33,370 bases of DNA, taken from positions 1-33,370 of the forward strand of contig NZ_JAAKZW010000073.1 in the NCBI RefSeq assembly GCF_011044995.1. The letters run 5' to 3'. The DNA comes from Streptomyces mesophilus. GTDB lineage: Bacteria; Actinomycetota; Actinomycetes; Streptomycetales; Streptomycetaceae. The position numbers were made by a program, and so were the translations under genes. Within the stretch, counting starts at the first letter, position 1; each line of letters opens with the position of its first letter. The notes under the pieces were generated by a model that saw only the letters and a program-made list of their open reading frames with translations, ran no database searches and was not told the origin of the DNA. Below, piece after piece: positions 23,970 to 31,391 of the stretch.

Positions 23970-24050
23970 GGGCGCGGTGGCGCAGGAGGAAGGGCGGGGC
24001 GCGGTGGCCAGGAGGCAGGAGTGGGGCGCGGTGCGCAGGAGCAGGCGTGC
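23970..24050. repeat. Three tandem copies of a 27-bp imperfect repeat
   Basis: Units begin at 23970, 23997 and 24024, exactly 27 nt apart. Each starts GGGCGCGGTG and continues with a CAGGAG-type core at nearly constant position. The block lies between vapB and the orphan binding-protein gene, and no convincing gene covers it. A minus-strand frame through it encodes a repeated HRAP-type peptide but has no ribosome site. Confidence 0.75.
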
Positions 24051-24079
24051 AGGTCACCTGGGTCAATGGTCGGAAACGA

Positions 24080-24110
24080 CCTTGCCCGCCGGCGGGACCG
24101 GCGGGCAAGG
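24080..24110 (-). terminator. Terminator of the orphan binding-protein gene
   Basis: Perfect 13-bp stem (arms 24080-24092 and 24098-24110) with a 5-nt loop, 59 nt after the stop of the minus-strand lipoprotein gene. It separates this gene from vapBC. Confidence 0.82.
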
Positions 24111-24168
24111 GACTTGAGGATCTTCTGAGCTAGGTGATCTTCACCTTCACACCGGGCTCACGCGGACG

Positions 24169-26337
24169 TCACTTCTTCGCGGGCGCCGCCGACTTCAGGA
24201 AGCCGATGTCCTCGTAGGACGGGGACTCGAAGCCGAAGGCGCCGGTGTTGGCGAGGCCCGGGCGGACGGCCACCAGCTGGGGGCGCTGGTAGAGCGGGAT
24301 CGAGCCCGCCGCGGCCCAGATCCGGGCGTCGGCCTTCTTGACCAGGTCACGCGCCTTGCCCTCGTCGAGCTCGGCGAGCGCCTGGTCGAAGAGCTGGTCG
24401 ATGTGGTCGGTGCCGACCCGGGTGTAGTTCTGCTCGACGTTCAGGGAGCCGTCGGCGGCCGGCTCCGGCTTGGCGAAGATCGGGCGCGCGTCGGTGGCCG
24501 GGTAGGCCGAGCCGGGCCAGGAGTACAGCGCCATGTCGTACTGGCCGGAGGCGATGTGGTCCTTGAAGTAGCTGTCGTCGGGGACCTTGGTGAGCTCGGT
24601 GCGGATACCGATCTTCTGCAGCATCCGCTGGATCCGCTCGCCGACCGCGCGCAGCGGCTCCGAGCCCGGGCCCGAAGGCAGCACGAACTTCAGGTTGAGC
24701 GCCTCGCCGTCCTTGGCGAGCGGGCCGCCGGCCGGCTTGGGGGCGGCGGTGCCCTTCGGGGCGTACGCGCCCTGGGCGCCGCCTCGGTGCGCGTCCTTCT
24801 TGCTGCGCTCCTCCTCGCGCTTGGCCTTCGCCTCGGGCTGGTTGTCGGCGCGGACCTCGTAGTCCTTGTCGGCGCGGGGCTTTCCGTCCTCCTCGCCGAC
24901 GATGTACGTGCCGTCCTCGTCGGCTGCGGCCTTCTTCTTGTCGGCCTTGCTGCCCGCGGTCTTGATCGGACCGCCCTGCACCCAGCCCGCGTCGGCGAGC
25001 AGCGCGCGGGCCTCGGCGGTGTCCTGGTCGCCGATCGCCCCGCTGCTGTCGGAGTACGCGTCCTGGCCGGCGAGCGCGACATGGCTGCCGACCGGGTTCA
25101 CGGGCAGACCGAGCGGCTTGAGGACGATGCGCGCCAGCTCCTCGCGGTCCAGGGCGCGGGCCACGGCGCGGCGTACGCGCTCGTCGGCGAGCGGGCCGCC
25201 GGAGCCGTTCAGCGCGAGCTGCGTGTAGGCCGGTTCGAGGGATTTGCGGACCACGAAACCGCGCAGGCCCTGCTGTTCCTTCGTGTACTTCTTGATCGCC
25301 TTGTGGGTCTTCTCGACGGACGCGGCCATCGCTTCGGCGCGTTCCTCGTTCTCCGGGTCGTTGGCGATCACCCAGGACTTGAGCGCCTTGGCCGGGGTGA
25401 GCTCGGCGCCCGGGCCGTGCGCGAGCGGGCCCTTGGCGCCGGAGTCGCGGGCGGCCAGTGCGATGCGCTCGGCCTCGGCAGGGGTGACCTCGGCGATGTC
25501 CAGCTCGCCGACGGCCAGGGCCGCGGCGCGCTCCTCGCGGGGGACGGACTTGAGGACCATCCGCTCCAGCTTCGCGGGCCTGCCCCACCAGCGCGGGTTG
25601 CGGGTCAGGGTGAGCTCGCCGGCCTTGCGGTCGATCTCCGCGATACGGAACGGTCCTGCCGTCGACTTGAGCGTCTTGCGGGCGCCGTCGTTGAAGGAGT
25701 CCGGGGTGCCCATGACGTCCTTGGGGTACAGCGGCGAGAACAGCGAGCGCCAGTCCGTGTACGGCTTGGCGAAGGTGACCCGCACCTCGAGGTTGTTGGC
25801 GCCCTTCTCGATCTTCTCGATCCGGTCGTATCCCGCGTTGCGCGCGGTCCAGAACGCGGAGTCCTCACCGGACAGGGCGCGCCATTGGGCGGCGAAGTCG
25901 GCGGCGCCGATCTCGCGGCCGTCGCTCCACACCGCCTGCTGGTTCAGCTTGTACAGGACGACCTGCTTGGGCTCGCGCTCGACGATCTCGGCGCTCTCCA
26001 GGTAGTCCGCGTTGCGTACCGCGCGGCCGCGCTTGTCGAGTTCGTACATCGACGGCAGGACGGCACCGGCGATCCGGGAGGTCGCCGGATCGGCGTCGGA
26101 CTGGAAGGAGTTGAAGGTCTCGGGCAGGGCGTCCACGGCCCAGGTGGCCTTGCCCCCGTCGGTGATCAGATCACGCTCGGCGGCCGCGATGTCCTGTGCG
26201 GCCGAGGGTGCGCCGCCGGAGTCGTCGGTGCTGCCGCACGCGGCGAGCGACGGCAGTGCGAGCACGCCCGCGACGAGGTAGGCCGTCGCCCGCACTGCGG
26301 GGCGGACGCCGGGGGCGGCGGGATCGCGTGGGGGCAT
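24169..26337 (-). CDS. Orphan family-5 peptide-binding lipoprotein with charged insertion
   Basis: 722 aa, against about 540 for the two other binding proteins here. An n-region with several Arg and a hydrophobic core end in the lipobox LPSLAAC, followed by a Ser/Asp/Gly linker. SBP_bac_5 features follow, such as LPETFNSFQSDADP near the start, the region AVWSDGREIGAADFAAQWRAL and LYQRPQLVAVRPGLANTGAFG near the end. Between about residues 462 and 540 there is a Lys/Glu/Asp/Ala-rich low-complexity segment (for example KADKKKAAADEDG and EAKAKREEERSKKDAH) inside the fold, and it accounts for much of the extra length. ATG 26337 is supported by GGAGG 9 nt upstream. No permease or ATPase genes adjoin it, so it must share a transporter or act as a sensor; that is inference. 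Confidence 0.85.
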   Translation of the reverse strand: MPPRDPAAPGVRPAVRATAYLVAGVLALPSLAACGSTDDSGGAPSAAQDIAAAERDLITDGGKATWAVDALPETFNSFQSDADPATSRIAGAVLPSMYELDKRGRAVRNADYLESAEIVEREPKQVVLYKLNQQAVWSDGREIGAADFAAQWRALSGEDSAFWTARNAGYDRIEKIEKGANNLEVRVTFAKPYTDWRSLFSPLYPKDVMGTPDSFNDGARKTLKSTAGPFRIAEIDRKAGELTLTRNPRWWGRPAKLERMVLKSVPREERAAALAVGELDIAEVTPAEAERIALAARDSGAKGPLAHGPGAELTPAKALKSWVIANDPENEERAEAMAASVEKTHKAIKKYTKEQQGLRGFVVRKSLEPAYTQLALNGSGGPLADERVRRAVARALDREELARIVLKPLGLPVNPVGSHVALAGQDAYSDSSGAIGDQDTAEARALLADAGWVQGGPIKTAGSKADKKKAAADEDGTYIVGEEDGKPRADKDYEVRADNQPEAKAKREEERSKKDAHRGGAQGAYAPKGTAAPKPAGGPLAKDGEALNLKFVLPSGPGSEPLRAVGERIQRMLQKIGIRTELTKVPDDSYFKDHIASGQYDMALYSWPGSAYPATDARPIFAKPEPAADGSLNVEQNYTRVGTDHIDQLFDQALAELDEGKARDLVKKADARIWAAAGSIPLYQRPQLVAVRPGLANTGAFGFESPSYEDIGFLKSAAPAKK

Positions 26338-26667
26338 GGCGTGGAACCTCCGGGGTCGCCCGGCCACCGCGCTTCCCTGGGAGGTGCCGGGTTTGTTCAC
26401 GTCTGGGGGTATTGAGTGCTGATCACACGGATACGGCCCCACTGAACGGGATCGCCCTCAGGCGGCGCGGGAGACACGGCGGCAGGCGCCGCCAACCCCA
26501 CCCGTGCGGCCCAATCCGGCCGCGGGCCGTTGCTCATGAGCCCCCATGGGCTCTCGTACGGGGGAATCCGCGCAGATCCCTTCACAATCCGGGATGTGAC
26601 GCGCGACACTCGCAGGCGCACGATCCATGGGATCCCCGCTGTATCAAGCGGAAGTGGAGGGCAACTC
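26338..26667. other. 330-nt divergent intergenic region
   Basis: It lies between the orphan binding-protein gene (-) and the small coiled-coil gene (+) and must hold both promoters. Visible are three inverted repeats: an 8-bp G+C-rich one with a 17-nt loop (arms 26461-26468 and 26486-26493), GAGCCC-CCAT-GGGCTC (26538-26553) and GATCC-ATG-GGATC (26622-26634). No convincing -35/-10 pair is seen. A longer frame for the plus-strand gene starts at 26530 but has no ribosome site. Confidence 0.5.
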
Positions 26668-26964
26668 ATGTCCCTGCACGACGATTTGACGGCCGTTCAG
26701 CGCTGTCTCGACGATCTGGTGCGCTCGGTCGGAAGACTGGAGCAGCACGTCGGGTCCGCCCTGGACATCCGCCGGGTGCGCACGGACGCCGATCACCTGC
26801 GCGACAGTGTCGCGCTGCTCAAGGAAGCCGCACCGACGCTGCGCGCCGAGGCCGACAAGAAACGGCCCGACATGGTCAGCATCCCCGACACCCCGTACGA
26901 CCGTTCCTTGTGGACCGATTCCGACGACGAGGGTCTGGGCGCCCGCGACCGCCGCGCCCCCTGA
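26668..26964 (+). CDS. Small coiled-coil-like conserved hypothetical protein
   Basis: 98 aa, soluble and charged. Residues 1 to about 60 show heptad-like spacing of Leu/Val (LHDDLTAVQRCLDDLVRSVGRLEQHVG and RTDADHLRDSVALLKEA), suggesting a helical bundle or coiled coil. The tail is acidic and Pro-containing (VSIPDTPYDRSLWTDSDDEG). GGAGG lies 7 nt before ATG 26668, which decides the start against an upstream in-frame ATG. It sits 51 nt before the succinate dehydrogenase genes in the same direction and may be cotranscribed with them. I do not recognise a function. Confidence 0.75.
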   Translation: MSLHDDLTAVQRCLDDLVRSVGRLEQHVGSALDIRRVRTDADHLRDSVALLKEAAPTLRAEADKKRPDMVSIPDTPYDRSLWTDSDDEGLGARDRRAP

Positions 26965-27015
26965 CCCCCGGCCCCGGCTCCGGCTGCCGACAAGCCGTAC
27001 CGACTGGAGACCCCG

Positions 27016-27855
27016 TTGGCCACTGGCACAGATCCTCACACCTCTAGGAAGTTGAGCCATAGCGAGGGCGGGGTGCGCGGCGCGGGCCGCGCCGCCATCG
27101 CCGCCCCGCATCTGCGCACCGACCGCTGGTGGCTGCAGCCCGCGGGGACCGCCGCCGGGCTGTTCGCCTTCATCGTGTACTCGACCTGGCGCGCCTTCGC
27201 GAATGCGGACTACTACGCGGCGCCCTACGTCTCACCGTTCTACTCGCCCTGTCTCGCCGAGAACTGCGAGCCCATGAAGGGCGGTCCCAACTGGGAGATC
27301 TTCGGCAGCTGGTGGGGTCTGTCGCCCGCGCTCCTGATCCTGATCTTCCCGCTGGGCTTCCGGCTCACCTGCTACTACTACCGCAAGGCCTACTACCGCG
27401 GCTTCTGGGCCTCTCCCCCGGCCTGCGCGGTGGCCGAGCCGCACAAGAAGTACAGCGGCGAGACCAAGTTCCCGCTGGTCTTCCAGAACATGCACCGCTA
27501 CTTCTTCTACGCGGCGGTGCCGGTGGCGGGCATCCTGACGTACGACACCGTCCTGGCCTTCCGCGACGAGAATTACGAGTGGGGGCATATGGGCCTCGGC
27601 ACCCTCGTGTTCCTCGTCAACATCGTGCTGATCTGGGCGTACACCCTGTCCTGCCACTCGTGCCGGCACATCGTCGGGGGCAAGCTCAAGCACTTCTCCA
27701 AGCACCCTGTGCGCTACAGGACGTGGCAGTGGATCGGGAAGCTGAATGCCCGTCACATGCTGCTGGCCTGGGCCTCGTTGATCAGTGTGGCCCTCGCGGA
27801 TCTCTACGTGTATCTGGTCGCCAGCGGTGCCTTCGACGATCCGCGATTCTTCTGA
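27016..27855 (+). CDS. sdhC: Succinate dehydrogenase/fumarate reductase cytochrome b-type membrane subunit
   Basis: 279 aa membrane anchor, with about five hydrophobic helices near residues 43-60, 104-120, 160-180, 192-212 and 246-268. Candidate haem or quinone-site histidines lie in or next to helices: His160 (NMHRYFF), His191 (WGHMGLG), His214 and His218 (CHSCRH) and His247 (NARHMLL). A Cys pair (Cys79, Cys84) lies in the first external loop. The size and order (membrane subunit, flavoprotein, iron-sulfur subunit) match the mycobacterial Sdh1-type complex rather than the canonical four-subunit SdhCDAB. The start is TTG 27016 with GGAGA 6 nt before it. It anchors the catalytic subunits and passes electrons to or from menaquinone. 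Confidence 0.87.
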   Translation: MATGTDPHTSRKLSHSEGGVRGAGRAAIAAPHLRTDRWWLQPAGTAAGLFAFIVYSTWRAFANADYYAAPYVSPFYSPCLAENCEPMKGGPNWEIFGSWWGLSPALLILIFPLGFRLTCYYYRKAYYRGFWASPPACAVAEPHKKYSGETKFPLVFQNMHRYFFYAAVPVAGILTYDTVLAFRDENYEWGHMGLGTLVFLVNIVLIWAYTLSCHSCRHIVGGKLKHFSKHPVRYRTWQWIGKLNARHMLLAWASLISVALADLYVYLVASGAFDDPRFF

Positions 27856-27888
27856 TGTCCGGGGCCTTCTGATGGCGAGGTGCGTGCG

Positions 27889-29859
27889 ATGACTACGGTG
27901 GAGCGGCAGCAGTGGGACGTCGTCGTGGTGGGGGCCGGCGGGGCCGGCCTGCGGGCGGCGATCGAGGCGCGGGAGCAGGGTGCGCGGACGGCGGTGATCT
28001 GCAAGTCGCTGTTCGGCAAGGCCCATACGGTGATGGCCGAGGGCGGGATCGCCGCCTCGATGGGCAATGTGAACGACGGCGACAACTGGCAGGTGCACTT
28101 CCGCGACACCATGCGCGGCGGCAAGTTCCTCAACCAGTGGCGGATGGCCGAACTGCACGCCCAGGAGGCACCCGACCGCGTATGGGAGCTGGAGACCTGG
28201 GGTGCGCTCTTCGACCGGACGCGGGACGGGAAGATCTCGCAGCGCAACTTCGGCGGGCACGAGTACCCGCGGCTCGCGCATGTCGGTGACCGCACAGGTC
28301 TCGAGCTGATCCGGACGCTGCAGCAGAAGATCGTGTCGCTGCAGCAGGAGGACTTCAAGGAACACGGCGACTACGAGGCCGGGTTGAAGGTATTCCAGGA
28401 GTGCACCACCACACGGATCCTCAAGGACGACGTGGACGGGAAGGTCGCCGGGATCTTCTCGTACGAGCGGGAGTCCGGGCGCTTCTTCGTGATCGAGGCG
28501 CCGACCGTGATCCTCGCGACGGGCGGGATCGGCAAGTCCTTCAAGGTGACGTCCAACTCGTGGGAGTACACGGGCGACGGGCACGCGCTCGCGCTGCTCG
28601 CGGGCGCCCCGCTGCTGAACATGGAGTTCGTGCAGTTCCACCCGACGGGCATGGTCTGGCCGCCGTCGGTGAAGGGGATCCTCGTCACCGAGTCCGTACG
28701 CGGTGACGGCGGGGTGCTCAGGAACTCCGAGGGCAAGCGGTTCATGTTCGACTACATCCCGGACGTCTTCAAGGAGAAGTACGCGGAGTCCGAGGAGGAG
28801 GGCGACCGCTGGTACGAGGATCCGGACCGCAACCGCCGACCGCCCGAGCTGCTCCCCCGCGACGAGGTCGCCCGGGCGATCAACTCCGAGGTCAAGGCGG
28901 GGCGCGGGTCGCCGCACGGCGGGGTGTTCCTCGATGTGTCGACGCGTATGCCGGCCGATGTCATCCGGCGCCGGCTGCCGTCCATGTACCACCAGTTCAA
29001 GGAGCTGGCGGACGTGGACATCACGGCCGAGGCGATGGAGGTCGGGCCGACCTGCCACTACGTGATGGGCGGGATCGCCGTCGAGTCCGATACGGCGGCG
29101 GCGCTCGGCGTTCCCGGGCTCTTCGCGGCCGGTGAGGTCGCGGGCGGGATGCACGGCTCGAACCGGCTCGGCGGCAACTCGCTCTCCGATCTGCTCGTGT
29201 TCGGGCGGCGGGCCGGGCTGCACGCGGCCAAGTACGCGGCGGGGCTCGGCGCGGAGCGGCCGGTGATCGAGGACTCCCAGATCGACCTCGCGGCCGCCGA
29301 GGCGCTGCGGCCGTTCTCGGCCGAGGGCCCCGACGAGACGCTCACCGAGGAGGGACCGCTGCCCTCGACGGCGCGGCCCGCGGAGAACCCGTACACCCTG
29401 CATCAGGAACTGCAGCAGGCGATGAACGACCTCGTGGGGATCATCCGGCGCGAGGAGGAGATGGCGACCGCGCTGAAGCGGCTCGCGGATCTGCGGGTAC
29501 GGGCGCGGCGGGCCGGGGTCGAGGGGCACCGGCAGTTCAACCCCGGCTGGCATCTCGCCCTCGACATGCGGAACATGCTGCTCGTCAGCGAGTGCATCGC
29601 GCGCTCCGCCCTGGAGCGCACCGAGAGCCGCGGCGGTCACACCCGCGAGGACTACCCGGGCATGGACCGCGGCTGGCGGAAGGTCAATCTGCTGTCCCAA
29701 CTGGCCGATCCCACCGGTGGGTTGGCGGCCACGGATCCGGTACGCGGCCAGATCCGCCTCGTACGCAAGGAGACCGAACCCATCCGACCGGACCTGCTCG
29801 CGCTGTTCGAGAAGGAAGAGCTGGTCAAGTACCTCGCCGAAGAGGAGCTCTACGAATGA
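27889..29859 (+). CDS. sdhA: Succinate dehydrogenase/fumarate reductase flavoprotein subunit
   Basis: 656 aa. Oxidises succinate to fumarate, or the reverse, using covalently bound FAD. The dinucleotide-binding motif is VVVVGAGGAGLRAAIEA. His46 in GKAHTVMAEGG is the expected covalent flavin site. Active-site blocks include FHPTGM, TESVRGDGGVLRNSEGKRF, TCHYVMGGI and the C-terminal FAD contact GSNRLGGNSLSDLLVFG. ATG 27889 is chosen because GAGG lies about 8 nt upstream. Its stop overlaps the next gene's ATG (ATGA), so the flavoprotein and iron-sulfur subunits are translated together. Confidence 0.95.
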   Translation: MTTVERQQWDVVVVGAGGAGLRAAIEAREQGARTAVICKSLFGKAHTVMAEGGIAASMGNVNDGDNWQVHFRDTMRGGKFLNQWRMAELHAQEAPDRVWELETWGALFDRTRDGKISQRNFGGHEYPRLAHVGDRTGLELIRTLQQKIVSLQQEDFKEHGDYEAGLKVFQECTTTRILKDDVDGKVAGIFSYERESGRFFVIEAPTVILATGGIGKSFKVTSNSWEYTGDGHALALLAGAPLLNMEFVQFHPTGMVWPPSVKGILVTESVRGDGGVLRNSEGKRFMFDYIPDVFKEKYAESEEEGDRWYEDPDRNRRPPELLPRDEVARAINSEVKAGRGSPHGGVFLDVSTRMPADVIRRRLPSMYHQFKELADVDITAEAMEVGPTCHYVMGGIAVESDTAAALGVPGLFAAGEVAGGMHGSNRLGGNSLSDLLVFGRRAGLHAAKYAAGLGAERPVIEDSQIDLAAAEALRPFSAEGPDETLTEEGPLPSTARPAENPYTLHQELQQAMNDLVGIIRREEEMATALKRLADLRVRARRAGVEGHRQFNPGWHLALDMRNMLLVSECIARSALERTESRGGHTREDYPGMDRGWRKVNLLSQLADPTGGLAATDPVRGQIRLVRKETEPIRPDLLALFEKEELVKYLAEEELYE

Positions 29860-30644
29860 GCACGGCTGCATCGACCTCGTACGAGGCGCACTTCAAGGTC
29901 TGGCGCGGGGACACCGACGGCGGCGGGCTCGAGGACTTCAAGGTCGAGGTCAACGACGGTGAGGTGGTGCTCGACATCATCCACCGCCTGCAGGCCACCC
30001 AGGCACCCGATCTCGCGGTGCGCTGGAACTGCAAGGCCGGCAAGTGCGGGTCCTGTTCCGCGGAGATCAACGGGCGGCCGCGGCTGCTCTGCATGACGCG
30101 GATGTCGACGTTCTCGCGCGAGGAGACGCTCACCGTCACGCCGCTGCGGGCCTTCCCCGTCGTACGGGATCTCGTGACCGACGTGGGCTTCAACTACACC
30201 AAGGCCCGCGAGGTGCCCGCCTTCGTACCGCCGCAGGGGCTCGGGCCCGGTGAGTACCGGATGATGCAGGAGGACGTGGACCGCTCGCAGGAGTTCCGCA
30301 AGTGCATCGAGTGCTTCCTGTGCCAGGACACCTGCCATGTGGTGCGTGACCACGAGGAGAACAAGAGCGCCTTCGCCGGGCCGCGGTTCCTGATGCGGGT
30401 GGCCGAGCTCGATATGCATCCGCTGGACTCGGCCGCCGAGTCGGGGCTCGAGCGCAAGAAGACGGCGCAGGACGAGCACGGGCTCGGCTACTGCAATATC
30501 ACCAAGTGCTGCACCGAGGTCTGCCCCGAGGGCATCAAGATCACGGACAACGCGCTGATCCCGCTGAAGGAGCGGGCGGTGGACCGCAAGTACGACCCCC
30601 TCGTATGGCTGGGGAACAAGATCCGGCGGCGCCCGGGGGCCTGA
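29856..30644 (+). CDS. sdhB: Succinate dehydrogenase/fumarate reductase iron-sulfur subunit
   Basis: 262 aa electron-transfer subunit. The [2Fe-2S] ligands are Cys59, Cys64, Cys67 and Cys79 in a plant-ferredoxin-type N-terminal domain. The C-terminal domain has the Cys clusters for [4Fe-4S] and [3Fe-4S] centres: CIECFLCQDTC (150-160) and CNITKCCTEVCPEGI (213-223). It carries electrons between the flavin and the membrane subunit. The start ATG overlaps the sdhA stop by 4 nt. A strong hairpin follows the stop at once, ending the operon. Confidence 0.95.
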   Translation: MSTAASTSYEAHFKVWRGDTDGGGLEDFKVEVNDGEVVLDIIHRLQATQAPDLAVRWNCKAGKCGSCSAEINGRPRLLCMTRMSTFSREETLTVTPLRAFPVVRDLVTDVGFNYTKAREVPAFVPPQGLGPGEYRMMQEDVDRSQEFRKCIECFLCQDTCHVVRDHEENKSAFAGPRFLMRVAELDMHPLDSAAESGLERKKTAQDEHGLGYCNITKCCTEVCPEGIKITDNALIPLKERAVDRKYDPLVWLGNKIRRRPGA

Positions 30645-30652
30645 GAACGCAG

Positions 30653-30692
30653 GACCCCGGCGGCCGCACCCTTCGGTGCGGCCGCCGGGGTC
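30653..30692. terminator. Bidirectional terminator between sdhB and the secreted coiled-coil gene
   Basis: Perfect 18-bp stem (arms 30653-30670 and 30675-30692) with loop CTTC, 8 nt after the sdhB stop and 12 nt after the stop of the minus-strand gene. It is the strongest hairpin in the window and serves both convergent genes. Confidence 0.93.
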
Positions 30693-30704
30693 TTCGCCGT
30701 CGCG

Positions 30705-31208
30705 TCAGGCAGCCAGCTTGTTCTGGCAGGTGACCAGGCGGGTCTTCGCGGTGCTGAGCAGCCGGTGGGTCTTCTTGCGGTCCTGGGCCAGCTCCTCGTC
30801 GGGCTCGAACCCGCGCCACTTGTTGTAGGCGGCGCGCTCCTTGTCCCGGGCCTTCGCCAGGTCCTTGCGCAGGTCCTCGCGCTTCTCGATGAGCTTCGTG
30901 TACTCCGCGCTCTCCGGGTCCGCGTAGCGGAGGTTCTCCTCCACGTCGCCGATCGAGTCCATGATCCAGTCGACCTCGCCGGTGGCGTCCACCACCGCGT
31001 CGTACAGGGCGTCGGACTTCGCCTGCTCCGCCGCGAACCGCTCGTCGAGCTTGTCCGCGCTCTCCTGGTGGCGGTTGACCGTCTTCTGGTAGGCGTTGCA
31101 GTTCTTGGGCTTCGGGGCCGCGTCCGCGTGGGCGAGCGACGCGGGCAGGACGAGAGCGAGGAAGGACGCGGCGACGACGGCTGCGCGGATGCCGTGACGG
31201 TGGGCCAT
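30705..31208 (-). CDS. Secreted coiled-coil protein of unknown function
   Basis: 167 aa. A classical signal peptide (MAHRHGIRAAVVAASFLALVLP with an SLAHADA cleavage region) is followed by a highly charged helical protein with repeated acidic/basic runs, for example TKLIEKREDLRKDLAKARDKERAAYNKW. Only two Cys remain in the mature part, in NCNAY near its start and VTCQN near its end, and they could close a helical hairpin with a disulfide. GAGAGG lies 8 nt before ATG 31208. It converges on sdhB. No family is recognised. Confidence 0.75.
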   Translation of the reverse strand: MAHRHGIRAAVVAASFLALVLPASLAHADAAPKPKNCNAYQKTVNRHQESADKLDERFAAEQAKSDALYDAVVDATGEVDWIMDSIGDVEENLRYADPESAEYTKLIEKREDLRKDLAKARDKERAAYNKWRGFEPDEELAQDRKKTHRLLSTAKTRLVTCQNKLAA

Positions 31209-31373
31209 GAAGAGAACCTCTCAGGGCGATAGGGGTGGGGGCCGCGGGCATCCATGCCACCGCCCGCCCCGCACCTCACGGCGGGAGGGGTGACTTCATG
31301 CGGATGGGTCCCGGACACCAGCCGGGCGCGCCACAACCCGGGAGCAGGCCCGGTCGCGACCCCGCATAACCGG

Positions 31374-31391
31374 ACATACGCTCACGTATGT
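31374..31391 (+). promoter_or_regulatory. Palindrome and candidate -10 overlapping the start of the TPM-domain gene
   Basis: ACATACG-CTCA-CGTATGT is a perfect 7-bp inverted repeat (arms 31374-31380 and 31385-31391) whose right arm includes the first two bases of the GTG at 31390. Inside it, TACGCT (31377-31382) lies 7 nt before the GTG, the geometry of a -10 for a leaderless message. It could be a repressor operator or, if transcription starts farther upstream, a hairpin hiding the start codon. Confidence 0.4.

Noticed and set aside
23893..24108. Minus-strand 71-codon frame through the 27-bp repeats as a repeat-containing peptide gene
   Set aside because: It has no ribosome site, overlaps the vapB start, and its repeated HRAP pattern simply reflects the DNA repeat.
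24403..26415. 670-codon plus-strand open frame opposite the orphan binding protein
   Set aside because: The minus-strand product has a lipobox, family-5 features and a ribosome site; the plus-strand frame has none of these.
27232..29871. 879-codon minus-strand open frame across the sdh genes
   Set aside because: It lies antisense to sdhC and sdhA, which have clear catalytic motifs. Long antisense frames are expected at this G+C content.
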